The notes under the pieces are model-generated. The model was not told where the DNA came from. It searched no databases and worked only from the letters and a program-made list of their open reading frames with translations. DNA of 42,226 nt from Paenibacillus phytorum (GTDB taxonomy: Bacteria; Bacillota; Bacilli; Paenibacillales; NBRC-103111): positions 1 through 42,226 of the forward strand of contig NZ_WHOA01000079.1 of the NCBI RefSeq assembly GCF_013141715.1, given 5' to 3'. Numbering within the stretch: position 1 is the stretch's first letter; each line of letters begins with the position of its first letter. Made by a program: the position numbers and the translations under genes. Below are positions 16,933 through 24,960 of this stretch, piece after piece.

Positions 16933-18435
16933 CTAACTGATTCGCATCGTGGCGTATTTCATAATTGCTTCCTGGGTGGCGTCCTGTTGACGAAGCTCAC
17001 CGGTAATTCGACCTTCGCACATGACCATGATGCGATGGCTCATTCGCAATATTTCGGGCAGCTCGGACGAAATCATAATGATCGATTTCCCCTGTGCGGC
17101 TAGCTCATCCAGCAACTTATAAATCTCTGTCTTCGCGCCAACATCGATACCTCGTGTGGGCTCGTCGAAGATGAGAATATCGCAGTCCCGCAGCAGCCAT
17201 TTACCGATAACGACCTTCTGCTGATTGCCGCCTGAAAGAAACTTGACTTGCTGATGAATGCTCGGCGTCTTGATCTGAAGCGCTTCCACAAAGTGTGAAG
17301 CTGACTGTTCAATTTTGCCGTCGTGCATCCACCCGAGTAGACGCCTCGCTTTGCGATAAGAGGCAACGGCGATATTCGTCTTCACATCCATATCCACCAT
17401 GAGCCCATAACGTTTACGATCCTCTGATAAATAACCGATTCCATGCTTCACGGCATCATGCGGGGCTTTGATCTGAACCTTGTTCCCGTGGATGCGTATG
17501 TCACCCGAGTCAATTGCATCTGCGCCGAAAATGGCCCTAGCCACTTCGGTACGACCGGCTCCCATGAGACCCGCGAAGCCAAGAATCTCACCTTTTGCCA
17601 AATGAAAGGAGACGTCTTTCACAGAAGAACCGCGGTTCAGATTCGTAACCTCGAGCACCTTAGTCACTGACGTGTTGACGGTGTATTGCTGAGATGTGGC
17701 ATACAGCTCCCTACCTACCATCATCGCAATGATCTGATCAATGGTCGTATCTTTCGTCTGTACAGTATCGATATAACGACCGTCACGCATGACGGTGATG
17801 CGATCGGTAATTCGCTTCAACTCTTCCATCCGGTGAGAAATATAGACAATGCCTACCCCACGCCCGCGCAGCTGCTCAATGATCCGAAACAGCTCCTCGA
17901 TTTCCGCATTGGTGAGTGCCGCCGTGGGCTCATCCATGATGAGCACTTCGGATTGAAATGACAATGCCTTAGCAATTTCCACCATTTGCTGCTTGGCGAC
18001 TGTCAGCTCAGACACCTTTGTGCGTGGATCTAGCTGGAGATTCATTTCGTTCAGCAGTTGCTGTGCTTGATCGTTCAGCTTCCGTTCATCGACGAACAGC
18101 TTGATTCCCTTCCTCGGCTCGCGCCCAATAAATATATTTTGGGCAATCGTTAAATCCGGCATTAAATTCAACTCTTGATGAATCATCGAGATGCCAAGCT
18201 GCTGAGAAGCTCTCGTATTGGGAATGTTCACTTCCTTGCCCTTCAAGACGATTCTGCCTTCATCTTTCTGGTAGACACCCGTGGCGATTTTCATTAACGT
18301 GGACTTTCCGGCGCCGTTCTCACCAACAAGCGCGTGCACTTCACCCGCTGCCAACTCCAGACGACATTGATGGAGGGCGTGCACACCAGGAAAATGCTTC
18401 TCAATTCCTTCCATCCGGACTAGAGCTTCACTCAT
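16933..18435 (-). CDS. sugar ABC transporter ATPase, tandem domains (RbsA-like)
   Basis: 500 residues with two ABC modules, as in RbsA/XylG/MglA. First module: Walker [10 protein letters not shown], signature-like [15 protein letters not shown], Walker [11 protein letters not shown]. Second module: degenerate Walker [10 protein letters not shown], signature [15 protein letters not shown], Walker [12 protein letters not shown]. The degenerate second Walker A is normal for this class. I start at 18435 (ATG with GAGGTGAGG upstream), not at 18462. It is the first gene of the block; the 540-bp region upstream contains a strong palindrome and a spaced palindrome array. Confidence 0.96.
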   Translation of the reverse strand: MSEALVRMEGIEKHFPGVHALHQCRLELAAGEVHALVGENGAGKSTLMKIATGVYQKDEGRIVLKGKEVNIPNTRASQQLGISMIHQELNLMPDLTIAQNIFIGREPRKGIKLFVDERKLNDQAQQLLNEMNLQLDPRTKVSELTVAKQQMVEIAKALSFQSEVLIMDEPTAALTNAEIEELFRIIEQLRGRGVGIVYISHRMEELKRITDRITVMRDGRYIDTVQTKDTTIDQIIAMMVGRELYATSQQYTVNTSVTKVLEVTNLNRGSSVKDVSFHLAKGEILGFAGLMGAGRTEVARAIFGADAIDSGDIRIHGNKVQIKAPHDAVKHGIGYLSEDRKRYGLMVDMDVKTNIAVASYRKARRLLGWMHDGKIEQSASHFVEALQIKTPSIHQQVKFLSGGNQQKVVIGKWLLRDCDILIFDEPTRGIDVGAKTEIYKLLDELAAQGKSIIMISSELPEILRMSHRIMVMCEGRITGELRQQDATQEAIMKYATMRIS

Positions 18436-18539
18436 AACCTCACCTCGTGTTCGTTTTAACATTTCGTGCTTATGTGCTAATTCTATCTGCTATCGTCTGG
18501 AAAAAGAGTGGATAAATCTCTTCAAAAAAGTTGAAAATC

Positions 18540-18560
18540 TTATGATTTTGAAAATCATAA
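18540..18560. promoter_or_regulatory. perfect palindrome upstream of the sugar ABC operon
   Basis: Ten-base arms TTATGATTTT and AAAATCATAA around one G, about 105 bp before the ATPase start. A candidate operator for the YesN-type regulator or another repressor; no function can be shown from sequence alone. Confidence 0.5.
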
Positions 18561-18596
18561 ACGGTCCTCAGAAAAAAACACTTGTTCCAAAAAGTG

Positions 18597-18777
18597 TTGT
18601 ATTTTGTGCAAGATTATGCAGACAATTCCGCGTGAATCCCGTAATTGTTGCAAAAAATACAGCAATTTTAGCCAAAAGTAGCTCTATTGGATGAAAAAAG
18701 GATAAATTGTTGTACATCGTACAACATCTATAGCTTGGTGAGAAGAAACCCACCAGAATTGTTGTACAAAGTACAAC
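18597..18777. repeat. four-core palindrome array, GTTGTAC-N3-GTACAAC type
   Basis: Two perfect cores GTTGTAC-N3-GTACAAC are centred at 18717 (N3 = ATC) and 18769 (AAA). Two weaker cores, TTGTATTTTGTGCAA and GTTGCAAAAAATACAGC, are centred at 18604 and 18655. Distances are 51, 62 and 52 bp, the same geometry as at 34474-34653, which uses the same core, and as at 3.8 and 10.1 kb, which use other cores. The first gap holds ATTCCGCG, comparable to AATCCGCG in the 34.5 kb array. Just upstream, AACACTT/AAGTGTT (18577-18598) is a further inverted repeat. Function unknown. Confidence 0.8.
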
Positions 18778-18810
18778 TTACCGTTAAATAAATCAGGGAA
18801 AGGGCCGAAA

Positions 18811-18923
18811 AACCTCCACCCAAACCTCTAAACCTCTAAACCTCTAAACCTCAAACCTCAAACCTCTAACCTCTAATCTCTAACCCCAAACCTCAAACCT
18901 CTAATCTCTAACCCTCTAAACCC
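18811..18923. repeat. degenerate CCTCTAAA-type tandem repeat
   Basis: About 113 bp built almost only of AACCTCT, AAACCTC, TAATCTC and CTAACCC units of seven to nine bases. The minus strand is the purine-rich strand (TTAGAGG). It lies between array 18597-18777 and the terminator of the psp cluster. It has no reading frame and looks like slippage-derived low-complexity DNA. Confidence 0.85.
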
Positions 18924-18931
18924 AGGCAAAC

Positions 18932-18958
18932 AAAAAAGCCCCTCACAAGGAGGGGCTT
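18932..18958 (-). terminator. terminator of the psp cluster
   Basis: AAGCCCCTC and GAGGGGCTT form a nine-base perfect stem with a short loop; the minus strand continues in a T6 run. Confidence 0.93.
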
Positions 18959-18977
18959 CTCGATCAAACACAATTCA

Positions 18978-19664
18978 TTACTCAGCTTCTTTACCGTTTA
19001 ATTTCTCTTTCAGCAGATTCAACTGCTCATCAACTTTGGCTTGTTTTGCAACATCAACAGGTGTGTAGCTGCCTACTGAACCTGCTGGTACGTAAGGCTT
19101 GCGAGCGATTTCCGCTTCAACTTCCAGTTGGATAATTTTCTCTTCCATGCGTTGGAAGCCGCGGGATGCGTTGCCGCTCTCGATGACGCCATTGTAGGAT
19201 ACTTGTGCCATTTGTTTTTTGGCTTTAGCCAGTTGAGCGCGGGACACAAGCTCGTTGCGTTTGTTACGTAGTTTGTAGAACTCATCTTTCATTTCGTGCA
19301 GCTGCTGTGTTAGCTCATCAGCATGTGCTTTGGAAGCGGCATATAGATCTGTGTACTCAACAATTTTATCTTCGTGGTACAATTTTTCTTCAACGGCTTG
19401 GCGAGCGATAGCCTCTTGGCCATTTTTAATCGCTGCGGAAGCTTTTGCTTCGCGGTCAGCCACGAGACGAACAGACTCTTCCAGACGTTGTTTCAGCTTG
19501 CGCTCATTGGCGATTTGTCTAGCAACAGTAACTTCAGCTTGCGCGATTTCTTGCTCCATATCCCGCAAATATTGATTCAACATAACGATCGGATCCTCAA
19601 TTTTATCCAATACCTCGTGAATTGATGCTTTTGTCATATCTTTCATTCTTGTAAATACTCCCAT
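18978..19664 (-). CDS. pspA: PspA/IM30-family envelope-stress protein
   Basis: 228 residues, the normal PspA/LiaH size. These proteins bind the cytoplasmic membrane face, assemble into ESCRT-III-like rods and rings, and limit proton leakage. The start [20 protein letters not shown] and the segment [20 protein letters not shown] are typical of PspA helices 0 and 1; long Lys/Glu/Gln-rich coiled coils follow to about residue 190. AAGGAG lies before the ATG. It is the last gene of a four-gene minus-strand run with the PspC protein and a second PspA-like protein, all within a few bases of each other. Confidence 0.93.
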   Translation of the reverse strand: MGVFTRMKDMTKASIHEVLDKIEDPIVMLNQYLRDMEQEIAQAEVTVARQIANERKLKQRLEESVRLVADREAKASAAIKNGQEAIARQAVEEKLYHEDKIVEYTDLYAASKAHADELTQQLHEMKDEFYKLRNKRNELVSRAQLAKAKKQMAQVSYNGVIESGNASRGFQRMEEKIIQLEVEAEIARKPYVPAGSVGSYTPVDVAKQAKVDEQLNLLKEKLNGKEAE

Positions 19665-19667
19665 GGT

Positions 19668-20126
19668 TTACACGTCTCCTTTTTTAATATCAATTGGTTG
19701 TTGTTCGAAGCGAGCGACTTTGGCTCTCAATTCTTCTACTTCTCTTTGCAGAGCTTTCTTTTCAATGTCTTTCATCATCTCGTCGATATTGTTTGTTTTC
19801 CCTGCGTCGTACGGAGCATTGAAGCCCGTATGTTGTGGCGCATGGTTAGGGTGGTGCGGCTTGTGAGCGTTCCATGCCCCGCCATTATAACCTTGACGGC
19901 CATATGAGCCGGCATAAGGATCAAATGGAGGCTGATCGTACCCAGGTTCCTTCGGAATAACAAGTGCAGCTACAAAGTAGATGAAAATGACTGTTCCTCC
20001 GGTGAAGATTGTAGTGATCACCACTAACAAACGTAATAGCGTTGCATCTACATTCATGGCCTCGGCGAGTCCGCCGCATAGACCAGTAACTTTCTTATCT
20101 CTTCGTGAGCGGTAAAGTTTGCTCAT
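19668..20126 (-). CDS. PspC-domain membrane protein
   Basis: 152 residues. The N-terminal PspC domain (1-60) has KLYRSRRDKKVTGLCGGLAE followed by a hydrophobic segment (about 33-58). The middle (60-110) is a Gly/Tyr/His/Pro-rich unstructured stretch, and the C-terminal 40 residues form a predicted coiled coil (MMKDIEKKALQREVEELRAK) that could contact the adjacent PspA proteins. Located between the two PspA-like genes with three-base and two-base gaps, so it is cotranscribed. Probably senses membrane stress or anchors PspA. Confidence 0.9.
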   Translation of the reverse strand: MSKLYRSRRDKKVTGLCGGLAEAMNVDATLLRLLVVITTIFTGGTVIFIYFVAALVIPKEPGYDQPPFDPYAGSYGRQGYNGGAWNAHKPHHPNHAPQHTGFNAPYDAGKTNNIDEMMKDIEKKALQREVEELRAKVARFEQQPIDIKKGDV

Positions 20127-20128
20127 GA

Positions 20129-20791
20129 TTATTTGGCTCCCTCCTGCTGCAGTCTGTTTCTCAGAGCTTCCATTTCAGCATCCACAGCCGGGTTGCCCCC
20201 GCTATAGTAGCTTTCGCGCCCCATTCGTCTTACATCGCGGAGCGTTCTGGCATGAAGCTCCATATCGGATACGCGCTCTTCCAAGCGACCGAACATCCGT
20301 GGTGTCGCATCCTGCGCCACACTGCTGCGAGCATGCAATCTTTGCTGCAACCTTGCGGACTCCATTCGCGCTAAGTAGTAGCTGCGTTTGTCTGCCACTT
20401 CTTTGTAATCGGCTTTGAGCTGCTGCAGCTCTTCATCCAAATCAAGGATGGACTGCTTCGCTTGTTCGTACAATTCATGATACTGCTCGCTTTTCTCTTC
20501 GGCTTGCAGCTTCTCTTGAAGCACGATCCTTGCCATATGTTCTTCGCCGGCCTTCAGAGCCAGCAGCGCTTGATGCTCGCGCTTCTCTTTGGTTTCCAGC
20601 GCCGTCAGATATTGCTGCCGGAGGGACGCTGCATGAGTGACGCATTGCTGGTACAGTCTCTCGGACTGTTGAAGCTGCTCACGCTGCGCTGCTAAGTACT
20701 GGTCAATCAAGCGGACCGGGTCTTCCGATCGCTCCAGATGTTCATTCAGTGTCGCTACGGTAATGTCTCTCATTCGCCTAAATAGGCTCAT
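20129..20791 (-). CDS. second PspA-like coiled-coil protein
   Basis: 220 residues with the PspA architecture: MSLFRRMRDITVATLNEHLE, then EDPVRLIDQYLAAQREQLQQ, then long Glu/Gln/Lys-rich helices and a short tail (about 165-220). It is clearly related to the product of 18978-19664 but differs throughout, so the copies are old paralogues, not a recent duplication. Its cotranscription with the PspC gene and the other PspA suggests mixed assemblies. The ATG follows a GGTGGTATGAGAG-like site. Confidence 0.9.
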   Translation of the reverse strand: MSLFRRMRDITVATLNEHLERSEDPVRLIDQYLAAQREQLQQSERLYQQCVTHAASLRQQYLTALETKEKREHQALLALKAGEEHMARIVLQEKLQAEEKSEQYHELYEQAKQSILDLDEELQQLKADYKEVADKRSYYLARMESARLQQRLHARSSVAQDATPRMFGRLEERVSDMELHARTLRDVRRMGRESYYSGGNPAVDAEMEALRNRLQQEGAK

Positions 20792-20834
20792 CTCTCATAC
20801 CACCTTTTTCACTCTCTGTATTCGTTTCAATTCA

Positions 20835-21131
20835 TTACACAGTTCTTCTTGTCAACATCGAAACTCCGTAACCTATCAACCCAATCGCCAGTAAAATGAT
20901 GATCCAACCAGCTAATTTACCAATCAGGATGATACCGCCAAGCCCTGCAATAATCCAACCGAATTTGCTGCCGTTCTGTATGCCAACATAACCAAGGCCA
21001 ACCATTCCTATTGGAATCAAGTATCCCATCACTGAGCCAATAAAAGGTCCCATGTGAACGCCTAGCTTATTTAACAGAATCAGTGCACCGAATGCGATTA
21101 GCAGAGCGGCTAAGCCCGTATTTCTTTTCAT
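20835..21131 (-). CDS. small membrane protein, LiaI/LiaF-like membrane region
   Basis: 98 residues, nearly all hydrophobic, with about four membrane segments: LAALLIAFGALILLNKLG, a second near 30-50, then GWIIAGLGGIILIGKLAG and WIIILLAIGLIGYG. Such small proteins accompany PspA/LiaH genes in Bacilli and may recruit them to the membrane. First gene of the psp run; GGCGGTGA lies upstream of its ATG. The exact family is not certain. Confidence 0.8.
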   Translation of the reverse strand: MKRNTGLAALLIAFGALILLNKLGVHMGPFIGSVMGYLIPIGMVGLGYVGIQNGSKFGWIIAGLGGIILIGKLAGWIIILLAIGLIGYGVSMLTRRTV

Positions 21132-21378
21132 CGTTTCGTCACCGCCTTTCGTCGTTTGCTTTGTTGTTTGCTGTGCTCTTGTTCATGTCTTTATTTTAGG
21201 TAAAAACGAAGCTTTCCAAAACGGACTAACGACGGTATTTGTTCCTAGACCTTAGTCGGGGCGCATCTAAGACCTGTGTCAGGCAAAAACAGTGTTTATA
21301 CGACAGACGTTTTGGTTAAATACTTAGCAAACTTGGTAACCCACGCTTTTATCCTGGGAAAAGGAAGGTTTAACTTAT
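21132..21378. other. divergent intergenic region
   Basis: Separates the psp cluster from the metallophosphoesterase. It must hold both promoters, but I could not identify either with confidence. Confidence 0.4.
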
Positions 21379-22458
21379 ATGAAACAACGGAAACAAACGT
21401 TAACTATACGCATCCTGTTATCTGCTTTATTCCTTCTATTACTCCCTACCTATGCTTGGGAAGCAACGGCGATAGTGCCTGTTTCGGAATCAATTAAGGC
21501 GCTTCCTAATAAAGAGCCACTGCCTATGGTAAAACTCTTTCGTACTATTCCCAAAAAAACGTCCACAGCAAGTGACGAACCCCTCTTTTCTTTTTCCGTG
21601 CTGAGTGATGTACATGTGGGTGCAGAAGACGAAGATTCACAAAAGCGCTTCCGTACGGCTTTAGCCGATCATCATCTCATCCGACCTGACAGCAAACTTA
21701 TGGTACTGAATGGTGACCTCAGCAATGGCAACGAAGCAGATAATCGGAGTCTAGTCAGCATTATGAGCGAACACACCTTACCTCCCGTTCATGCAACGAT
21801 TGGTAATCATGAGTATTATGGAATGTGGCAAACGGAGAATGGCGGTCAGGATACCAGCAAGTTGAATCCGAATTGGACAAGCCAAAAGGCAATTGACCTA
21901 TTCCATCAAATGTTTAACTATGAAAAGCCCTACCAAGAGCTCGTGATGGATGATTATCATTTTCTATTTCTAGGGGGTGAATTTTATCGCGATGTGGATC
22001 CTAATGTGAAAGAGGATGCCTATTTATCCACTGAACAACTTGCTTGGTTGCAGGAAAAATTGAAGGTAGCTGCGACTGCTGCGCCGAACAAGCCAATCTT
22101 CGTGTTCCTGCATCAACCACTCGTTCATACCGTGGACGGCTCGGATCAAGAGCTCGGAGTTGTACAGCATGAAGAGCTTAGGGCGATTGTAAATGCGTAT
22201 CCGAATGTTGTGTTCTTCAGTGGACATACCCACTGGAATTTGGAGACTACTAAGCAGATTAAACAGCTGGAGTTCCTAGCAGTATCTAGCGCTTCTGTCC
22301 ACGAAATATGGAATTCGAATAATGAGCCTGAAGGCAGCGCGGCTAGCCAGAGCATCGTTGTGGACGTTTATACGGACCGTATTGTGATTCAGGGGCGTGA
22401 GCATTCGGAGAAAAGGTGGATTGAGCCGGCATTTGTGAAGCGTTATGGGGTGGAATAA
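21379..22458 (+). CDS. secreted calcineurin-like metallophosphoesterase (copy 1)
   Basis: 359 residues. A signal peptide (about 1-30) precedes the domain. Two-metal phosphoesterase motifs occur in order: SDVHVGAED (D-x-H), LNGDLSNGNEAD (GD), GNHEYYG (GNHE), FLHQPLVH (H) and FSGHTHWN (GHxH). All metal ligands are present, so activity on an extracellular phosphate ester or phosphodiester is likely; the substrate is unknown. AAAGGAAGG lies ten bases before the ATG. A paralogue with the same order of motifs lies at 34871-35857; copy 1 has about 25 additional residues before the domain. Confidence 0.92.
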   Translation: MKQRKQTLTIRILLSALFLLLLPTYAWEATAIVPVSESIKALPNKEPLPMVKLFRTIPKKTSTASDEPLFSFSVLSDVHVGAEDEDSQKRFRTALADHHLIRPDSKLMVLNGDLSNGNEADNRSLVSIMSEHTLPPVHATIGNHEYYGMWQTENGGQDTSKLNPNWTSQKAIDLFHQMFNYEKPYQELVMDDYHFLFLGGEFYRDVDPNVKEDAYLSTEQLAWLQEKLKVAATAAPNKPIFVFLHQPLVHTVDGSDQELGVVQHEELRAIVNAYPNVVFFSGHTHWNLETTKQIKQLEFLAVSSASVHEIWNSNNEPEGSAASQSIVVDVYTDRIVIQGREHSEKRWIEPAFVKRYGVE

Positions 22459-22488
22459 AAAACTACCAAGCGAGGACGCAAGGTAGTT
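22457..22488 (-). terminator. terminator of the 80-residue gene
   Basis: AACTACC and GGTAGTT form the stem with a 14-base loop; a T6 run follows on the minus strand only. Confidence 0.75.
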
Positions 22489-22541
22489 AATGCTGCGGAC
22501 CGATTGTATTATGCGGAAAGATTGTAATTGAGATAACTCTT

Positions 22542-22784
22542 TTATGAAGCAAAAAAAGTTTTGTCAGGAAAACCGTCTCCCTCTGCATAACATCTTGCAA
22601 TAGCTGAAGCAGCCTTCATGAACATATGGTCTTTGGTAGTACCCGGGATCCTCTCTAGCTGCCGAAATTCTTCATGAACTAGATTAAATTCAATTTCACC
22701 CAAACTTTCTTCTGTTGGACCAAATTTGTATATGACCTTTTCGGCATCGTCGAACACTTTAATAAGCATAAGATATGTTGCCAT
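22542..22784 (-). CDS. unknown 80-residue protein under a c-di-GMP riboswitch
   Basis: I do not recognise this protein. It is soluble and slightly acidic, with no signal peptide, reading MATYLMLIKVFDDAEKVIYK at the start. AAAGGAGGG lies seven to eight bases upstream of the ATG at 22784. A cyclic-di-GMP-I riboswitch ends about 30 bases upstream and a terminator follows, so it is the only gene controlled by that switch. Size, solubility and position beside a decayed toxin locus would suit an immunity protein, but this is inference. Confidence 0.75.
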   Translation of the reverse strand: MATYLMLIKVFDDAEKVIYKFGPTEESLGEIEFNLVHEEFRQLERIPGTTKDHMFMKAASAIARCYAEGDGFPDKTFFAS

Positions 22785-22813
22785 TTTGGGACCCTCCTTT
22801 CTTTTTTGGCAAT

Positions 22814-22933
22814 AAAAAAACAAGCCCCTAAAGAGTAACCCGGCTATCATCCCATGACATGTGACTCATGGCTTAGACCCGTGGCTTTGCGTCTCCACCT
22901 TTCGATGGATTTGCCTTTGTTCATTATTGCTTG
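22814..22933 (-). promoter_or_regulatory. cyclic-di-GMP-I (GEMM) riboswitch, copy a
   Basis: The minus strand has the GEMM-I order: AAAGGCAAATCC, a GAAA tetraloop (CCATCGAAAGGTGG), GACGCAAAGCCACGGGTCTAAG, a variable P3 hairpin (CCATGA/TCATGG), then AGCCGGGTTACTC. The conserved ligand-binding bases of the class appear kept. A closing stem CAAGC/GCTTG (22929-22933 with 22821-22825) is followed by seven T's, so it may act as the terminator; whether ligand turns the gene on or off cannot be decided. It precedes the 80-residue gene. Confidence 0.93.
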
Positions 22934-22962
22934 ATATTAGGTGTGTTTCACTCATTATTGCT

Positions 22963-22976
22963 AGTCGTAAAGAACT
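22963..22976 (-). promoter_or_regulatory. conserved palindrome upstream of riboswitch a
   Basis: AGTCGTAAAGAACT, 30 bp upstream of the riboswitch. Equivalent elements lie 29 bp upstream of copies b and c. Probably a promoter part or operator. Confidence 0.5.
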
Positions 22977-23067
22977 AACTATTTCCATGGTATTCCATAA
23001 AATAATGAAATTCAACATATTTCTACAAAAAATAGGCACCCACTACGCAAAGTGTGTGATTTCATAC

Positions 23068-23098
23068 AAAAAAGGCCAACCAGAGTACTGGTTGACCC
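23068..23098 (-). terminator. terminator of the 208-residue gene
   Basis: GGTCAACCAG pairs with CTGGTTGGCC on the minus strand around a four-base loop, then T6. It is nearly the same as the terminator at 30199-30233. Confidence 0.93.
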
Positions 23099-23156
23099 AT
23101 AAGGTAAGGCAATTTTCTTAAGTTATTCATACTCTTCTAATAGAGCCTATTATCTA

Positions 23157-23783
23157 TTACTCTAATCTCTTCGAAGTTCCTGTCACTAAATCAATCTCAA
23201 ATATCTCTTCTGGAATCCCTAGTTCCTTTGTCGTGAACAGAGAATAACGATTTGATGCACTTGATGGCTTCATGATTCCCCAATTATTAACCTTTTTAAT
23301 TCCAAGTCCCACAATCTTATTTGTATGAATATCAACAGGGATGCTCATTTCTTCCCCAGTGGCAGCACTTTTTACATAAAGTCGCGCATGACTGTTTTTT
23401 TGAAACACATTAATTAAATCAACTCGATACTCATATTTATCATCCCTAGTAATTTTCAATGAATCACTTGTAATTTTTTCGGTTAACCACCCCTGAGTGC
23501 TAACACTTTGAATTAAATAGACTGAAAGAATTATAAGTAATATCATTCCAGAATAGAATCCTGCAAGAGCTACCCCACTGGATGGAACCCACCTTTTTAT
23601 TAACATTCGAATAGATAATATTGTAATAGCGAGAGAAGGAAGCCCCGCCATAATTAATGTTACAGTACCCACGAGATCCAAAGATCGCTGAAAATTTGCT
23701 GTTGTTCCAAGCAGAAACCATCCAAATGATATAACACTAAAAATGGTTACTAACAGCCACAGAATCTTTAACCATTGATGCAT
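23157..23783 (-). CDS. membrane protein of unknown function
   Basis: 208 residues. Three hydrophobic segments (about 6-28, 38-60, 70-92) are followed by a soluble, probably extracytoplasmic domain (about 100-208) rich in beta-type residues, with NRYSLFTTKELGIPEEIFEI near the end. No family recognised. The base composition is more AT-rich than the core genes, consistent with an accessory origin. AAAGGGCTG precedes the ATG. It has its own terminator and lies between remnants of the Rhs locus, so an immunity role is possible but not shown. Confidence 0.7.
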   Translation of the reverse strand: MHQWLKILWLLVTIFSVISFGWFLLGTTANFQRSLDLVGTVTLIMAGLPSLAITILSIRMLIKRWVPSSGVALAGFYSGMILLIILSVYLIQSVSTQGWLTEKITSDSLKITRDDKYEYRVDLINVFQKNSHARLYVKSAATGEEMSIPVDIHTNKIVGLGIKKVNNWGIMKPSSASNRYSLFTTKELGIPEEIFEIDLVTGTSKRLE

Positions 23784-23942
23784 TTTTCATCAGCCCTTTC
23801 TTGCCCTCGACCTCCAGAAAATCTAACATTATTACCGCATTCCTACCATGACTAAGACATTATCTCTTCGTAAACGGTTTCTTGGCTGTTTACTTGCCTT
23901 CATTCATCATTATTTCTTGTAATTCAAACATACCTAAATCTC

Positions 23943-24055
23943 TTAAGAATGCACATTCACAGGATCTGGACATGCAACAGTATTACCACTTGGATCAACA
24001 AACTTCAAAGAGCGGATTTCCAATTAATATTTTGTCTTCCATACTCTACGAGTGG
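23943..24055 (-). pseudogene. short frameshifted coding remnant (FVDPSGN)
   Basis: Reading on the minus strand gives EYGRQNINWKSAL, a shift of one frame, then KFVDPSGNTVACPDPVNV and a stop. The FVDPSGN tail recalls the end of an Rhs core, but a glyoxalase-type protein would also fit. Too short to assign. Confidence 0.3.
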
Positions 24056-24086
24056 TTAATTGTGTTGTTAGTGATACAGCGGCGGA

Positions 24087-24129
24087 CAAAAAAAGAAAAC
24101 CACCCTACGAAGGTTAAACACAAGGTGGT
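24087..24129 (-). terminator. terminator after a coding remnant
   Basis: ACCACC and GGTGGT close the stem, and T-rich sequence follows on the minus strand. Its layout resembles 24891-24931. Confidence 0.6.
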
Positions 24130-24144
24130 ACACTATCAGTTATC

Positions 24145-24411
24145 TTAGGGATTCATATCCTTCAACAAGACTATAGTTGGCATCATAGGTTTGCCCCAAA
24201 AGCGAGCAACTCGGTTTAAGGGATTAAACACCTGATTTAATGCTCCTATTTCTAGTATAGCGGGTGTATCGTAATCTTCATTCCAGCCCCATACTCCACC
24301 ACGATTCAAGCGAATAACTTCGCCAACATACGCACTTGCATGAAGTATTAACTCCCAGTCCTCTGTGTTAGTCGTCCTCCTTGATCTGCGGGTATTTTTG
24401 TCTTCGCGCGA
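24145..24411 (-). pseudogene. 3' fragment of an unknown protein gene
   Basis: An open frame without a start codon ends at a TAA (24145-24147). Its last 72 residues look like real protein: EDWELILHASAYVGEVIRL, then GGVWGWNEDYD, then FWGKPMMPTIVLLKDMNP. A stop (TAA, 24412-24414) cuts it upstream. I do not recognise the family; proteins with a YVGEVIR--GG-W pattern occur among small immunity-like proteins, but this is recollection. It is followed by its own terminator, so a once complete gene was truncated at the 5' side. Confidence 0.6.
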
Positions 24412-24440
24412 TTAAAATTTAACACTTAACCGACTAATAC

Positions 24441-24623
24441 TTAATTATATTCTCTCTGTACCACACTATCCGTAAGATCCTCTGAACGCAAAAAGGCACC
24501 TGAAATCACCGTTAAGTGTTTTTCAAGTGCCGTAAGGTTGGTCTTCTCAAGTTTATCGTTTACCAAGTTGCTCGCAGCCATTATTCGGCTGTCTGCTGTA
24601 TGTGTATATGACACACACTCCAT
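24441..24623 (-). CDS. possible small protein or C-terminal remnant
   Basis: 60 codons from an ATG, with Leu/Lys-rich helical character (LVNDKLEKTNLTALEKHLTV). No clear ribosome site; the frame stays open 13 further codons upstream of the ATG, suggesting a remnant of a longer protein. Not recognised; it may be a chance frame. Confidence 0.25.
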   Translation of the reverse strand: MECVSYTHTADSRIMAASNLVNDKLEKTNLTALEKHLTVISGAFLRSEDLTDSVVQREYN

Positions 24624-24675
24624 CGTATGGTCAATCCTTAATGCTGAAACCCATTATATTTCGTTCTGCCCTAAT

Positions 24676-24859
24676 CTACTGCCATTCGGGTAGTTTGTAC
24701 GGTCTGCCGTTAAAAAACGTCATCGTACCGGGTTTTCGTTGGTCATTCATTGGATATGTAACCTGTCCAACACCACCGTCGCTTCACATAAAACGTTCAC
24801 CTTCATGAGTTCTATTAAAAATTCAGGATTTTCATCTTGCTTCTCATACTCTTTGAGCG
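24676..24859 (-). pseudogene. frameshifted fragment of an unknown gene
   Basis: One frame reads PLKEYEKQDENPEFLIELMK and on to VNVLCEA. A second frame then continues as DGGVGQVTYPMNDQRKPGTM and on to NGRPYKLPEWQ and a stop. Both halves look like natural protein and join at a single frame change near GCGACGGTGG. No start is present. I suspect a decayed immunity protein of the adjacent toxin locus; the family is unknown. Confidence 0.5.
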
Positions 24860-24890
24860 GTTATTTGTGTTCTTATCGATTCAGCGGCGA

Positions 24891-24931
24891 AAAAAAGAAA
24901 CCACAAGCGAGAGGTTAGTCTCGTTTGTGGT
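24891..24931 (-). terminator. terminator of the Rhs-tip/leucine-rich operon
   Basis: ACCACAA-G-CGAGA pairs with TCTCG-T-TTGTGGT; T7-containing sequence follows on the minus strand. Confidence 0.88.
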
Positions 24932-24960
24932 CTCCGAGCTCTTTCGGCTAGATCGTATAG

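Noticed and set aside
18597..18777. CRISPR array
   Set aside because: Cores are palindromic, unequal, alternately spaced at 51 and 62 bp, and there are no cas genes.
18811..18923. CRISPR-like or protein-repeat origin of the CCTCTAAA tract
   Set aside because: Units are too short and irregular, and no reading frame is kept.
22963..22976. flagellar sigma-D promoter upstream of the riboswitches
   Set aside because: No TAAA / GCCGATAA pattern was found at the right spacing.
22861..23121. 86-codon plus-strand frame
   Set aside because: It is the complement of riboswitch a and its upstream region.
23882..24148. 88-codon plus-strand frame
   Set aside because: Covers a terminator and minus-strand coding remnants; no ribosome site.
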